A stretch of DNA of 64,000 nucleotides, taken from Gammaproteobacteria bacterium (GTDB lineage Bacteria > Pseudomonadota > Gammaproteobacteria > Pseudomonadales > Porticoccaceae). Shown here one piece after another: positions 25,890 to 35,547 of this stretch. The position numbers were made by a program, and so were the translations under genes. Numbering within the stretch: position 1 is the first letter of the stretch; the number at the start of each line of letters is the position of its first letter. The notes beneath the pieces are model-generated. The model saw only the letters and a program-made list of their open reading frames with translations, did not search any database and was not told where the DNA came from. The stretch is from assembly GCA_016708925.1 (NCBI GenBank), contig JADJET010000022.1, positions 124,001 through 188,000 on the forward strand, in the 5' to 3' direction.

Positions 25890-26962
25890 CGCGCCACCTC
25901 CAGACAGGCTGCGGCCACCGCCTGGGCGGCGTCCGGCAGCGCCAGACCACGGGCTTGGGTGGCCATGGCGGCGCGACGCGGCGGATCGGTACTCAGCTCG
26001 GCAACCGCCGCCGCCAACTGCACGCTGTCGAGCGTTTCCTCCCGGAACAGCAGCGCGGCCCCGCCTTGCACCAGCCAGCGGGCATTGTGGTACTGGTGGT
26101 CGTCAATGGCGTGGGGATAGGGCACCAGAATGGCGGGCAATCCCGCTGCGGCAAGCTCGGAGACGGTGAGTGCTCCGGCGCGACAGATCGCAAAATCCGC
26201 CCAGCCATAGGCTTCCGCCATATCGGCGATAAAGGGCATCACTTCGGCCTCGACCCCGGCTTCGGCGTAAGCGGCCCGGGCCGCCGCCAGATGCGCCTCA
26301 CCACACTGGTGGCGCACCACCGGACGCGCCGCCGTGGGCAGCAGCGCCAGGGCGGCGGGCACGAGCGTATTCAGGGCGCGCGCACCCAGGCTGCCGCCCA
26401 ACACCAGCAGGCGCGCCGGGCCCGCATGCGCCCGGTCCAGCGGAGTCGCGGCCAGCGCGGTGATGGCCGCGCGCACCGGGTTGCCACACTGCCGCGTGCC
26501 GGGCAGAACGTCCGGAAACGCGCTCAGCACCCGGGTCGCGAACCGCGCCAGCAAACGGTTGGTGGTGCCGGCAATCGCATTCTGTTCATGAATGACGAGG
26601 GGAATCCCCAATGCCCGCGCGGCCATCCCGCCCGGACCCGCCGCAAAGCCGCCAAAGCCGAGCACCACCTGGGGCCGCAGCCGGCGCACGGCAGCGAACG
26701 CCTGTACACCGGCAGCAGCGAGACTCAGTACCGCACGCAGTCGCGCCCGGATACCCACGCCCCGCAACCCCGCGACCTTGAGAAAATGGATCGGGTAACC
26801 GTGTTCCGGCACCAGCCGCGCCTCGATGCCGCGACGCGTACCCAGCCAGTTCACCGCGCAGCCGCGCGCGCGCAGTTCATCCGCCACCGCGAGGGCGGGA
26901 AACACATGGCCACCGGTACCGCCTGCCATGATCAACACCCGCTTAGCCTCCACTGCGTTCAC
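25886..26962 (-). CDS. murG: UDP-GlcNAc--lipid I N-acetylglucosaminyltransferase
   Basis: 358 residues from GTG 26962 (E. coli 355). It converts lipid I to lipid II on the cytoplasmic membrane face. The first G-loop is MAGGTGGHVFPALAVADEL, the second GFGGFAAGPGG, and the donor-binding C-domain contains ICRAGALTVSELAAAGLPAI. A GTG at 26938 has the better ribosome site (GGAGG, 8-base gap) and would remove eight residues. I prefer 26962 because its length matches E. coli before KRVLIMAGG. Either start overlaps or closely follows the ftsW stop at 26943. Confidence 0.95.
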   Translation of the reverse strand: MNAVEAKRVLIMAGGTGGHVFPALAVADELRARGCAVNWLGTRRGIEARLVPEHGYPIHFLKVAGLRGVGIRARLRAVLSLAAAGVQAFAAVRRLRPQVVLGFGGFAAGPGGMAARALGIPLVIHEQNAIAGTTNRLLARFATRVLSAFPDVLPGTRQCGNPVRAAITALAATPLDRAHAGPARLLVLGGSLGARALNTLVPAALALLPTAARPVVRHQCGEAHLAAARAAYAEAGVEAEVMPFIADMAEAYGWADFAICRAGALTVSELAAAGLPAILVPYPHAIDDHQYHNARWLVQGGAALLFREETLDSVQLAAAVAELSTDPPRRAAMATQARGLALPDAAQAVAAACLEVAR

Positions 26963-28184
26963 GGCGCACCTGCCGCGCCACTTCCGCGCGCTGCTCCATC
27001 TCGGCGCCGATGCGCAGCACCAGGGCCACCATGGCACTGCTTGCCAGCAGACTGCTGCCGCCATAGCTCACCAGCGGCAGGGTGAGTCCCTTGGTGGGGA
27101 GCAGCCCCGACGTGACGCCGATATTGATGAAAGCCTGGCCTGCCAGCAGAATCCCGACCCCAAACGAGATATAGGTTGCAAACCAGTCCTGCCGTTGCAT
27201 CGCGCTACGGGCGCAAACGAAGCAGCGCGCCACCAGCAGGGAAAACGCCAGCACCACCACTACCACGCCGAGCCAGCCGAACTCCTCCGCGAAGATCGCG
27301 AAGATAAAATCGGTATGGGCTTCGGGCAGATACAGCGCCTTCTGCACGCTGTTGCCCAGACCCACGCCGAACCAGCCGCCGCGCCCGAACGCAATCAGCG
27401 ACTGGATCAACTGATAGCCGCTGTCGTACTGGTCCGCCCAGGGATCGAGATAGGCCACCAGGCGCTGCGCCCGATAGGGCGAGAGCAGCACGAGCGCCGC
27501 CAGCGCGGCCGTACCGGCGGCGATCAGCAGGAAGAACTGCCACAGCCGCACGCCGGCGAGAAACAGCATCGTCACGACGGTCGCGGCAATCACGACGATC
27601 GAGCCCAGGTCGGGCTGGAGCAACATCAACACTGCCAGGACGCAGACAATGGCCAGGGGTTTGGCGAAATCCCGCCACTCCTCGCGCAGGTGTAACTGCC
27701 GGCGTTGCAGATAGGCGGCGGTGAACACCACCATGGCGAGCTTGGCGAACTCGCCCACTTGCAGGGAAAACGGCCCCAGGGCCAGCCAGCGTCGGCTGCC
27801 GTTGACTTCGCGGCCAATGCCGGGAATCAGCACCGCCACCAGCAACAGCAGTGCGACGATCAACAAGGTCGCGCTCTGGGCATACCACCACGCCAACGGA
27901 ATCCGCAGCACCACCGCGATCAGCGCGCCCGACAGACTCAGGTACAACAGGTGTCGCTTGGCAAAAAAAAGCGTGTCGCCGTGTCCCGTGGCCAACCCTA
28001 TGGACGCCGATGCAACCATCACCAGCCCCAACGACAGCAGCGCCAGTGTGCTGCCGGCGAGCCAGCGGTCGAGACCACGGGTAGGCGGGGAAGACCCCAC
28101 CGGAAACCACCGACCCAGGCGTTGGAGCAACTGCGCTTTTGGCGCTGCTGCCGTGCTGCGAGCTTCGGGCGAAGCCGCGTTCAT
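26943..28184 (-). CDS. ftsW: Septal peptidoglycan polymerase FtsW (SEDS family)
   Basis: 413 residues with ten hydrophobic segments after a 40-residue cytoplasmic N-terminus. SEDS motifs are visible: NGSRRWLALGPFSLQVGEFAK near 130-150, QPDLGS, YQLIQSLIAFGRGGWFGVGL, and LPLVSYGGSSLL near the C-terminus. The catalytic Asp expected in the loop around AHTDFIFAI is present. FtsW polymerises lipid II with its partner FtsI. ATG 28184 overlaps the murD stop (ATGA). Confidence 0.97.
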   Translation of the reverse strand: MNAASPEARSTAAAPKAQLLQRLGRWFPVGSSPPTRGLDRWLAGSTLALLSLGLVMVASASIGLATGHGDTLFFAKRHLLYLSLSGALIAVVLRIPLAWWYAQSATLLIVALLLLVAVLIPGIGREVNGSRRWLALGPFSLQVGEFAKLAMVVFTAAYLQRRQLHLREEWRDFAKPLAIVCVLAVLMLLQPDLGSIVVIAATVVTMLFLAGVRLWQFFLLIAAGTAALAALVLLSPYRAQRLVAYLDPWADQYDSGYQLIQSLIAFGRGGWFGVGLGNSVQKALYLPEAHTDFIFAIFAEEFGWLGVVVVVLAFSLLVARCFVCARSAMQRQDWFATYISFGVGILLAGQAFINIGVTSGLLPTKGLTLPLVSYGGSSLLASSAMVALVLRIGAEMEQRAEVARQVRRERSGG

Positions 28185-29530
28185 GGCAGCGCCCGTGCGG
28201 CACGCGCGAACTGCTCGCCGCGGTCGGCGTAGTTCGCAAACATGTCGAAGCTGGCGCAGGCGGGCGACAGCAGCACGCAGTCGCCCGGACGCGCCGCGGC
28301 GCGCGCCGCCGCCACCGCCGCCACCATCGACGCCACCCGCGTCACCGGCACACGCCCGGCGATGACCGTCTCGATCTGGCCGGCAGCTTCACCCAGCAGC
28401 AACGCTTTGCGCACCCGTCCGGGGAGTGCCGCCGCCAACGCCACGAAGGTCTGGCCCTTGCCCTGCCCGCCGGCGATCCAGACCAGGTTGGGCGCCGGGC
28501 CGGCGAGACCTTCAATGGCGGCAACGGCGGCGCCGACATTGGTCGCCTTGGAATCGTCAATCCAGGTAATACCGTCGCGCTCAAGTACCCGCTGACAGCG
28601 GTGCGGCAGACCGGTGAAGCGGCGCAGGGCCGCCAGCATCGACGTCATCGGCAGTCCGGCGGCACGCCCGAGCGCCAGCGCCGCAAGCGCGTTCGCGATA
28701 TTGTGGCGGCCCTTGAGGCCGACCTCGTCGATCGGCAGCAGCGAGGTCGGCCCAAAAGCGAGCCATTCGCGGCCACCGTCCATCACCAGCCCGAAGCCAT
28801 CGCCGGGCGGCCGGTCGAGTCCGAAACTCGAGCGCACCGCACCAATGGCGTCCGGGGGCTCCGTCTGCGGGTCATCGCGATTGCAGACGACGTGCCGCGC
28901 GCCGCGGAAAATGCGCTGTTTGGCGCTGTGGTACGCCGCCAGATCGGGGTAACGATCCAGATGATCCGGACTGACGTTGAGCACCGTGGCAACCGCGGCG
29001 CCCAGTGTCAGCGTGGTTTCGAGCTGAAAGCTGGAAAGCTCCAGCACATAGAGCTGCGCGTTGTCGTCCAGCAAGTCCAGCGCCGGTGTCCCCAGATTGC
29101 CGCCAACGGCGACCCGGATACCCGCCGCAAGCGCCATGGCACCCACCAGTTCGGTTACCGTGCTTTTGCCGTTCGAGCCGGTGATGGCGATGATCGGCGC
29201 CTGCGCCGCGCGGGCGAACAGCTCGATGTCGCCGATGATCTCGACGCCGGCGGCCGCCGCGGCGGCGAGCGCCGGTTCCGCCAGCGCGAGCCCGGGACTC
29301 AGGATGATGCGGGTGGCACGGGCGAGAAGATCGGCGTCCAGAGCGCCGAGAAATACCGGCACCTCCGGACATTCGGCGGCCAGCGCCGCCAGGCCCGGTG
29401 GTGCCGCGCGGGTATCCACCACAGCGAAAATTTCGCCGCGCGCGGCCAGATGGCGCGCCACCGACAGCCCGGTGGCGCCGAGTCCGGCCACCACGGTGCG
29501 CTGATCATTGGCGGGCAAGGCTCTGGTCAT
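28181..29530 (-). CDS. murD: UDP-N-acetylmuramoylalanine--D-glutamate ligase
   Basis: 449 residues. It adds D-glutamate to UDP-MurNAc-L-Ala. The N-terminal domain starts VVAGLGATGLSVARHLAARG, the ATP loop is ITGSNGKSTVTEL (116-128), the substrate motifs are LSPDHLDRY-like NVSPDHLDRY near 186, and the C-domain has WIDDSKATNVGA. The start ATG 29530 is 7 bases after the mraY stop. Confidence 0.97.
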   Translation of the reverse strand: MTRALPANDQRTVVAGLGATGLSVARHLAARGEIFAVVDTRAAPPGLAALAAECPEVPVFLGALDADLLARATRIILSPGLALAEPALAAAAAAGVEIIGDIELFARAAQAPIIAITGSNGKSTVTELVGAMALAAGIRVAVGGNLGTPALDLLDDNAQLYVLELSSFQLETTLTLGAAVATVLNVSPDHLDRYPDLAAYHSAKQRIFRGARHVVCNRDDPQTEPPDAIGAVRSSFGLDRPPGDGFGLVMDGGREWLAFGPTSLLPIDEVGLKGRHNIANALAALALGRAAGLPMTSMLAALRRFTGLPHRCQRVLERDGITWIDDSKATNVGAAVAAIEGLAGPAPNLVWIAGGQGKGQTFVALAAALPGRVRKALLLGEAAGQIETVIAGRVPVTRVASMVAAVAAARAAARPGDCVLLSPACASFDMFANYADRGEQFARAARALP

Positions 29531-29537
29531 GGCGGCG

Positions 29538-30620
29538 TCAACGCAGCTTCAACGTGGCCAGACCGACCAGCACCAGAATCAGGGTGATGATCCAGAAGCG
29601 GACGATCACCCGCGGCTCGGGCCAGCCCTTGAGTTCGAAATGATGGTGAATCGGCGCCATGCGGAAAATGCGCTTGCCGGTAAGCTTGTAGGACGCCACC
29701 TGCAGGATGACCGACACCGTCTCCAGCACGAAAATGCCGCCCATGATGAACAGCACGATTTCGTGGCGCACGATCACCGCGATCACGCCGAGCGCGGCAC
29801 CCAACGCCAGCGCCCCCACGTCGCCCATGAAGATCTGCGCCGGATAGGTGTTGAACCACAGAAAGCCGAGCCCGGCGCCCGCCAGCGCGGCGCAAAACAC
29901 CACCAGCTCGCCGGCACCGAGAATGAAGGGGACGTGCAAATACTGGGCAAACTCCGCGTGCCCGACCAGGTAGGCAAACAGTCCCAGCGCGCCGCCGACC
30001 AGCACCGTCGGCATGATCGCCAGGCCATCGAGACCGTCGGTGAGATTGACCGCGTTGCTGGTGCCCACGATCACGAAGTAGGTGAGCAGGATGTAGCCCC
30101 AGCCCATATCCCAACTCACCTGCTTGAAGAACGGCACGATCAGTTGCGTCGCCGCCGGGGACTGCGCGCTGTAATAAAGAAACAGCGCCGCCGCCAGACC
30201 GGCCAGTGACTGCCAGAGGTATTTCCAGCGCGCCGGCAGCCCGCGCGAGTTGCGCGCCACCACCTTGCGGTAATCGTCCACCCAGCCGATGGCGCCAAAG
30301 GCGAAGGTCACCAGCAGCACCGTCCACACATAGCGATTGCCGAGATCGGACCACAGCAGTGCGCTGGCGAAAATCGCCAGCAGGATCAGCGCGCCGCCCA
30401 TGGTGGGGGTGCCGGATTTGCTCAGGTGCGACTGCGGTCCGTCGCTGCGCACCGCCTGACCGATCTGCAGCGCATTGAGGCGCCGGATCACGCCCGGACC
30501 CAGCAGCAGCGAAATGCCCAGCGCCGTCAGCGCGCCCATGATGGCGCGCAGCGTGAGGTAGTGAAACACGCCAAAGCCACGGTAGTACTGGGCCAGATAA
30601 TCACTTAACCAGAGCAGCAC
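29538..30620 (-). CDS. mraY: Phospho-N-acetylmuramoyl-pentapeptide transferase
   Basis: It transfers phospho-MurNAc-pentapeptide to undecaprenyl phosphate, making lipid I. GTG 30620 gives 360 residues, the same length as E. coli, and its first residues (LLWLSDYLAQYYRGF) align from position 2. GGGGAGG sits six bases before this GTG, whereas it would touch the alternative ATG at 30626. Motifs seen are SGTPTMGGALILLA, WVDDYRKV (catalytic Asp pair), NAVNLTDGLDGLA, MGDVGALALGAALG and PIHHHFELKGWPE. It has ten membrane segments. It overlaps the murF stop by about 20 bases. Confidence 0.95.
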   Translation of the reverse strand: MLLWLSDYLAQYYRGFGVFHYLTLRAIMGALTALGISLLLGPGVIRRLNALQIGQAVRSDGPQSHLSKSGTPTMGGALILLAIFASALLWSDLGNRYVWTVLLVTFAFGAIGWVDDYRKVVARNSRGLPARWKYLWQSLAGLAAALFLYYSAQSPAATQLIVPFFKQVSWDMGWGYILLTYFVIVGTSNAVNLTDGLDGLAIMPTVLVGGALGLFAYLVGHAEFAQYLHVPFILGAGELVVFCAALAGAGLGFLWFNTYPAQIFMGDVGALALGAALGVIAVIVRHEIVLFIMGGIFVLETVSVILQVASYKLTGKRIFRMAPIHHHFELKGWPEPRVIVRFWIITLILVLVGLATLKLR

Positions 30621-31989
30621 TGGCATCCTCCCCAGCGTCGAGTTGACGCGCGATGTCTTCCATCCCAGCGGAACGCGAACCCTTGACCAGCACCGTGGCA
30701 TCCGGGGCAAGGACGTCGACCAGCGCCTGCGTCAGTGTGGTTTTGTCCGGGAAAGTACGGCCGTCGGCGCCAAAGGCCGCGGCCGCCAGCGCGCTCAACG
30801 GCCCGCAGGCGTAGAGCGCATCGACACCCTGCGCCGCCGCGTAAGCGCCCACTTCGCGGTGCAGCGCCGGAGCGTCCGGACCCAGTTCCGCCATGTCGCC
30901 CAGCACCAGCAGGCGCCGCCCCGGAAAGCTCGCTAGCGCATCCACGGCCGCCTTCACCGAACCGGGATTGGCGTTGTAGCTGTCGTCGATGACCCGGCTA
31001 CCGTTGCGCCCGCGGCGGGTCTGCATGCGGCCGGGCGCCGGCAGCACCGCCCGCAATCCCGCCGCCATGGCTTCCAGGCTGGCGCCGGCCGCGAGCGCGC
31101 ACGTGGCGGCGGCAAGCGCATTGGCGACATTGTGACGACCGGCGACCTGTAACCGGATGGCGGTCTCGCCCAGCGGGGTGCGCAGCCTGAAGCTGGCGCA
31201 GCCCTCGGCGTCGATCGCGATGGCCGTCGCACCGACATCGGCGTCCGCCCGCGTGAGGCTGAACGTCAGCACTTCGAGGCAGGGCAGATTGGCGCGCCAG
31301 TCAGCCAGCCAGCGGGAATCCAGATCGAGATTGAGCACGGCGGTGCCTTTGGCGCCCAGCGCGGCGTAGATTTCGCCCTTGGCCGCAGCTACCCCGGCCA
31401 GGGAACCGAAGCCGGCGACATGGGCGGGCAGCACATTGGTGACCAGCGCCACGGTCGGCCGCGCGATGCTGCCCAGCCAGGCGATTTCGCCGGCGGCGCT
31501 GGCGCCCATTTCCAGCACCGCGAAACGATGTTCCGGCTCGCTGCCCAGCAGGGTGAGCGGCAACCCGATGTGGTTGTTGAGGTTGCCGCGCGTTGCCAGT
31601 ACCGGTCCCAGACCGCGCAGAATGGCCGCGGTCATCTCCTTGACAGTGGTCTTGCCGCTGCTGCCGGTGATGGCGATCACCGGGCCGTCGAACTGGTCGC
31701 GCGCCAGGGACGCGAGCTGTCCCAGAGCTTCACCGGTATCGGGCACGATCCATTGCGGAAGTTTCAGGCGCTTGTCGGCCCGCGTCACCACCAGCCCGCA
31801 CGCCAGTTGCGCCGCTTCAGACAGAAATTGATGCGCGTCGAAGTGCTCGCCGCGCAATGCCACGAACAACTCGCCCCCGCGCAACTGGCGGGTGTCGGTC
31901 GCGACGCGCTGGAAGCGGCAATCCGGGTACATAAGCGTGCCGCCGAACGCGGCGGCGGCTTCCGACAGGGTCAACGGGCGCACGGTCAT
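30601..31989 (-). CDS. murF: UDP-N-acetylmuramoyl-tripeptide--D-alanyl-D-alanine ligase
   Basis: 462 residues. It adds the D-Ala-D-Ala made by Ddl to the stem peptide. The N-terminal domain (MTVRPLTLSEAAAAFGG) is followed by the ATP loop ITGSSGKTTVKEM (107-119), the Mur motif EMGASAAGEIAWL, and the C-domain motif VIDDSYNANPGSVKAA. ATG 31989 overlaps the murE stop (ATGA); the 18 codons upstream belong to the murE end in another frame. Confidence 0.97.
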   Translation of the reverse strand: MTVRPLTLSEAAAAFGGTLMYPDCRFQRVATDTRQLRGGELFVALRGEHFDAHQFLSEAAQLACGLVVTRADKRLKLPQWIVPDTGEALGQLASLARDQFDGPVIAITGSSGKTTVKEMTAAILRGLGPVLATRGNLNNHIGLPLTLLGSEPEHRFAVLEMGASAAGEIAWLGSIARPTVALVTNVLPAHVAGFGSLAGVAAAKGEIYAALGAKGTAVLNLDLDSRWLADWRANLPCLEVLTFSLTRADADVGATAIAIDAEGCASFRLRTPLGETAIRLQVAGRHNVANALAAATCALAAGASLEAMAAGLRAVLPAPGRMQTRRGRNGSRVIDDSYNANPGSVKAAVDALASFPGRRLLVLGDMAELGPDAPALHREVGAYAAAQGVDALYACGPLSALAAAAFGADGRTFPDKTTLTQALVDVLAPDATVLVKGSRSAGMEDIARQLDAGEDASAALVK

Positions 31990-33512
31990 GACCGGCCCAC
32001 CCGCGCGGCGAGGGCGCGGCGCGCTTCGGCGGCGTCGTCGCAAGGCCAGCGCACGCCGGCAATTTCCTGCCAGGTTTCGTGGCCCTTGCCGGCGAGCAGG
32101 ACGATATCGGCGGGGTCCGCGTCGGCGATGGCTCGCGCGATGGCGGCCCTGCGCTCGGGGATCACCAGCAGACGGTCGCGTTGGTTGGCGGCAACGCCGC
32201 TCAGAATCTCGGCAATGATGGCGTCGGGAGCTTCGCCGCGCGGATTGTCGCTGGTCACCACCACCCGGTCCGCGCCGGCCACCGCGATCGCACCCATGCC
32301 GGGGCGCTTGCCGCGATCGCGTTCACCCCCGCAGCCAAACACGCACCACAGCCGCCCGCCGGCAGCGTTTTCGCGCAGCGCGGCCAGCACCTGTTCGAGG
32401 GCGTCGGGCGTGTGCGCGTAATCGACCACCACCTGTGGACCTTCGGCGCCGCCAACCGATTGCATACGTCCAGGAGCGGCCCGCAGTTGCGGAACCGCAG
32501 CCAGCACGGCAGCGAGCGCAAAACCCTGGGCACAGGCCGCGCCGATCACCGCCAGCAGGTTGGCAAGGTTGAAGCGGCCGGGCAGCCCGCTGACCAGCGC
32601 GCCCTCGCCCCAGGGCGTAACCATCCGGGCGCGCACCCCGGTCGCGCTGAACTGCGCGTCGATGGCTCGGATCGCGGCAACGCCGCCCCGCGCGGAATAG
32701 CCGTGGCCGACGACCCCGGCCGGCAATGCGCCGAGCAGTTCGGCGCCGACCGGATCATCCAGGTTGATCACCGCACTCGCCAACCCGGGCTGCTGGAACA
32801 GGCGCGCCTTGGCCGCGCGATACGCGTCCATGTTGCCGTGGTAGTCGAGATGATCCCGGCTCAGATTGGTGAACACGGCGGTGTGCACGGGCACCGCCGC
32901 CACGCGCTGCTGATCCAGACTGTGGGACGAGATTTCCATGGCCACCCGGCGTACCCCCCGATCGCGGAAGTCCGCCAACAGGCGCTGGGTGGCAATCGCG
33001 TCCGGGGTGGTCAGCCCGGTGGTCGCCAGCGCGGCGGGCCCGCCCAGCACACCCGCGCCCAAGGTTCCGATGACGCCCGCCGGTGCCTCCAGCAGTGCGA
33101 ACAGTTGCGCCAGCAATTGGGTACAGGTGGTCTTGCCGTTGGTGCCGGTGACGCCCGTGATGGTCAGCGCCGCGCCCGGATCACCGTAAAAACGCCCGGC
33201 TATGGCGCTGATCTGTGCCCCCAGTCCCGGCACCGGGATGACCGGAATGCGGAGCGATGCCAGCGCGGCAGCGTACACGGACAGTCCGGCCGCCTCGGCG
33301 AGCACGGCAACCGCGCCGGCCCCGGCCGCCGCGGCCATGAAATCGCGTCCATCCTGGCGAATTCCGGGCAGGGCGAGAAAGAGATCGCCGGCCGCGATGC
33401 GGCGACTGTCGAGGGCGATCCCATGAATCCGGAGCTCGGCCCAAGCCGCCGCCACCCCATCAGCCAGCAGATCAGCGAGCCGGACAGCGGAGTCATTGCG
33501 CTGCACAGCCAT
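31986..33512 (-). CDS. murE: UDP-N-acetylmuramoyl-tripeptide synthetase, meso-diaminopimelate adding
   Basis: 508 residues. The ATP loop is VTGTNGKTTCTQL near 119-131, then TGLTTPDA and the Mur motif NLSRDHLDYHGNMDAY. The motif DNPRGEAPD near 411 is the one that selects meso-diaminopimelate over lysine, as expected for a Gram-negative cell wall. ATG 33512 overlaps the ftsI stop by one base (TGATG); a GTG immediately before it is an equally near alternative. Confidence 0.97.
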   Translation of the reverse strand: MAVQRNDSAVRLADLLADGVAAAWAELRIHGIALDSRRIAAGDLFLALPGIRQDGRDFMAAAAGAGAVAVLAEAAGLSVYAAALASLRIPVIPVPGLGAQISAIAGRFYGDPGAALTITGVTGTNGKTTCTQLLAQLFALLEAPAGVIGTLGAGVLGGPAALATTGLTTPDAIATQRLLADFRDRGVRRVAMEISSHSLDQQRVAAVPVHTAVFTNLSRDHLDYHGNMDAYRAAKARLFQQPGLASAVINLDDPVGAELLGALPAGVVGHGYSARGGVAAIRAIDAQFSATGVRARMVTPWGEGALVSGLPGRFNLANLLAVIGAACAQGFALAAVLAAVPQLRAAPGRMQSVGGAEGPQVVVDYAHTPDALEQVLAALRENAAGGRLWCVFGCGGERDRGKRPGMGAIAVAGADRVVVTSDNPRGEAPDAIIAEILSGVAANQRDRLLVIPERRAAIARAIADADPADIVLLAGKGHETWQEIAGVRWPCDDAAEARRALAARVGRS

Positions 33513-35281
33513 CACCCGGCGTCCCTCCGGGTCGACGCGACGGTCGTGGTGGTCGCGTCCACGACGGCGCCGGGCTGAGGCAGCAACGGGGTGGGCGGCT
33601 GTATCGCCAACAGGCGTAGCGCGGCGGAAGTCACCCGGGAGAACACCGGCGCCGCCACCACACCGCCGAAGTAACCACCCACTTGCGGGTCATCGACCAC
33701 GACCACCGTAACCAGCTCGGGGTTGTCCGCCGGCGCCATGCCGGCGAACAGCGATATGTAGCGGTGCTCTTGATAGCCGCCCACCCCGACTTTATGGCTG
33801 GTCCCGGTTTTGCCGGCGGATGCGTAGACAGGAATTGCCGCTTTCTTTCCGGTGCCGCTCTCCACCACGGCTTTCAGCATGGTGCGCACCTGCCCGGCGA
33901 CCGCGGTGCTGATAACCCGCTGCCCCTCGGCGGGCGGAGTGCCGGGTTCCTGGCGCAACAGCGTCACGGGGCGGCGCACGCCGGTATTGGCAAGCACGGC
34001 GTAGGCTCGTGCCACCTGTAGCGGCGTCACCGTCACGCCGTAACCGAAGGCAAGGGATGCATGCTCGACCGTCGCCCACTTGTGCTTGCTGGGCAGGTTG
34101 CCCGCATTCTCGCCGGGGAAGCCCGTATCCAGCCCCTGGCCCAGACCCACTCGCTCGAACACGCCGCGAATCTGGTCGGTTTCGAGCGTCATGGCCACCT
34201 TGGTCGTGCCCACCTGGCTGGATTTGACCAGTACGCCGGTCAGATCGAGGAGACCGTAACTGTGAGGATCGCGGTAGGTCTTGCTGCCGAAGCGAATCCA
34301 GCCAGGGGCGGTATCGATCGGCGTGTCCGGCCGGTAACGACCACTTTCGAGTGCCGCCACCGTGGTGAAGGGTTTCATCACCGAGCCCGGCTCCACCAGA
34401 TCGGTGATGGCGCGGTTGCGCTGGACATGATTGTCCGGTTGCCCGCGCGCATTGGGATTGAACGACGGCTGGCTGACCATGGCGAGGACTTCCCCGGTAC
34501 GGGCGTCGAGCATGACCACGGACCCGGCCGCGGCCCGATGCGCTTCCAGCGCCACGCGCAACTCGCGATACGCCACATATTGCAGACGCAGGTCGATGGA
34601 GAGCGCCAGGTCGTTGCCGGGTTTTTCGCTGCGGATCAGCTCCAGTTCCTTGATTACCTGGGTATTGCGGTCCTGGAGGACACGGCGTTCGCCGGGCACT
34701 CCGGCAAGCCATTGGTCGTAGGCCAGCTCGAGCCCCTCCTGCCCCTTGTCGTCAACATTGGTAAAGCCGACCAACTGCGCGGTGACTTCTCCCGCGGGGT
34801 AGTAGCGCTTGTACTCGTCGCGGCCGTAGACGCCCTTGAGCTTCAGATCGAGGATCGGTTTCGCCTCGGCAGGCGTGAGCCGCCGCGCCAGAAACATGAA
34901 TTCACGTTTGGCGTTGTCATTGAGGCGCGCCCGTAACGTCGCCAGCGGCACACCGAGCCGCCGGGCCAGAGACTCCAGGCTCTTGCCGCCATCCAGAAGT
35001 TCCTTGGGGTTGGCCCATAGCGTTACCACCGGCGTGCTGACCGCCAGCGGCTCGCCGTTGCGATCCGTGATCAGTCCCCGGTAGGCTGGAACCGGCCGGA
35101 CCCGCAACGTACGGGCATCACCCTGCAACTGAAGAAAGCGGGCGCCCTTCTCACCGCGCTCGAATATTTGCAGCCCCGCGGTGTGCCACAGCGCCATTAC
35201 CGGCAACGAACCCAGGGCCACCACCACGCAGAGATAACGCCAGTGGTCGATGGCGCGCTGATGCGTCGTCCGGCGCGTCAC
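33512..35281 (-). CDS. ftsI: Septal transpeptidase FtsI (penicillin-binding protein 3)
   Basis: 589 residues (E. coli 588), from GTG 35281, which overlaps the ftsL stop (GTGA). One membrane anchor (YLCVVVALGSLPVMALWH) precedes the pedestal domain (YRGLITDRNGEPLAVSTPV). Transpeptidase motifs are SVMK near 300 and KTGTS near 490. The second motif reads SSQ near 353 where SSN is usual in this family, a conservative change at a catalytic-site residue. FtsI crosslinks septal peptidoglycan with FtsW. The frame is open another 94 codons upstream, but that overlaps ftsL and rsmH and has no homology. Confidence 0.96.
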   Translation of the reverse strand: MTRRTTHQRAIDHWRYLCVVVALGSLPVMALWHTAGLQIFERGEKGARFLQLQGDARTLRVRPVPAYRGLITDRNGEPLAVSTPVVTLWANPKELLDGGKSLESLARRLGVPLATLRARLNDNAKREFMFLARRLTPAEAKPILDLKLKGVYGRDEYKRYYPAGEVTAQLVGFTNVDDKGQEGLELAYDQWLAGVPGERRVLQDRNTQVIKELELIRSEKPGNDLALSIDLRLQYVAYRELRVALEAHRAAAGSVVMLDARTGEVLAMVSQPSFNPNARGQPDNHVQRNRAITDLVEPGSVMKPFTTVAALESGRYRPDTPIDTAPGWIRFGSKTYRDPHSYGLLDLTGVLVKSSQVGTTKVAMTLETDQIRGVFERVGLGQGLDTGFPGENAGNLPSKHKWATVEHASLAFGYGVTVTPLQVARAYAVLANTGVRRPVTLLRQEPGTPPAEGQRVISTAVAGQVRTMLKAVVESGTGKKAAIPVYASAGKTGTSHKVGVGGYQEHRYISLFAGMAPADNPELVTVVVVDDPQVGGYFGGVVAAPVFSRVTSAALRLLAIQPPTPLLPQPGAVVDATTTTVASTRRDAG

Positions 35282-35547
35282 GGCTGCACCATGATGATTT
35301 CCTGCAACGCCGGCGCGCGCAGGCCATATTGCTCCGCGGCGAGTTTTTCGATCCGCCCCGGCGACGCCAGGGTGCTGCGCTCCAGAAGATAACGCCCCCA
35401 ATCGACCTGCAGCTGGTGCTCGGTGCGCTGATGCTTGGCCAGCTGCATATAAATCCGCCGACAATCCTGACTTACCAACACTGCCGCCAGCGCAGTGGCC
35501 AGCAGCGCCAGCCACAGCCCGACCATCATCACACCCGTGCGCGTCAT
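35278..35547 (-). CDS. ftsL: Cell division protein FtsL
   Basis: 89 residues. One membrane segment (VMMVGLWLALLATALAAVLV, about 6-25) is followed by a periplasmic coiled coil of about 45 residues (YMQLAKHQRTEHQLQVDWGR). FtsL binds FtsB and FtsQ and activates FtsWI. Sequence conservation is low as always in this family; position between rsmH and ftsI secures it. ATG 35547 overlaps the rsmH stop (ATGA), and its own stop overlaps the ftsI GTG. Confidence 0.93.
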   Translation of the reverse strand: MTRTGVMMVGLWLALLATALAAVLVSQDCRRIYMQLAKHQRTEHQLQVDWGRYLLERSTLASPGRIEKLAAEQYGLRAPALQEIIMVQP

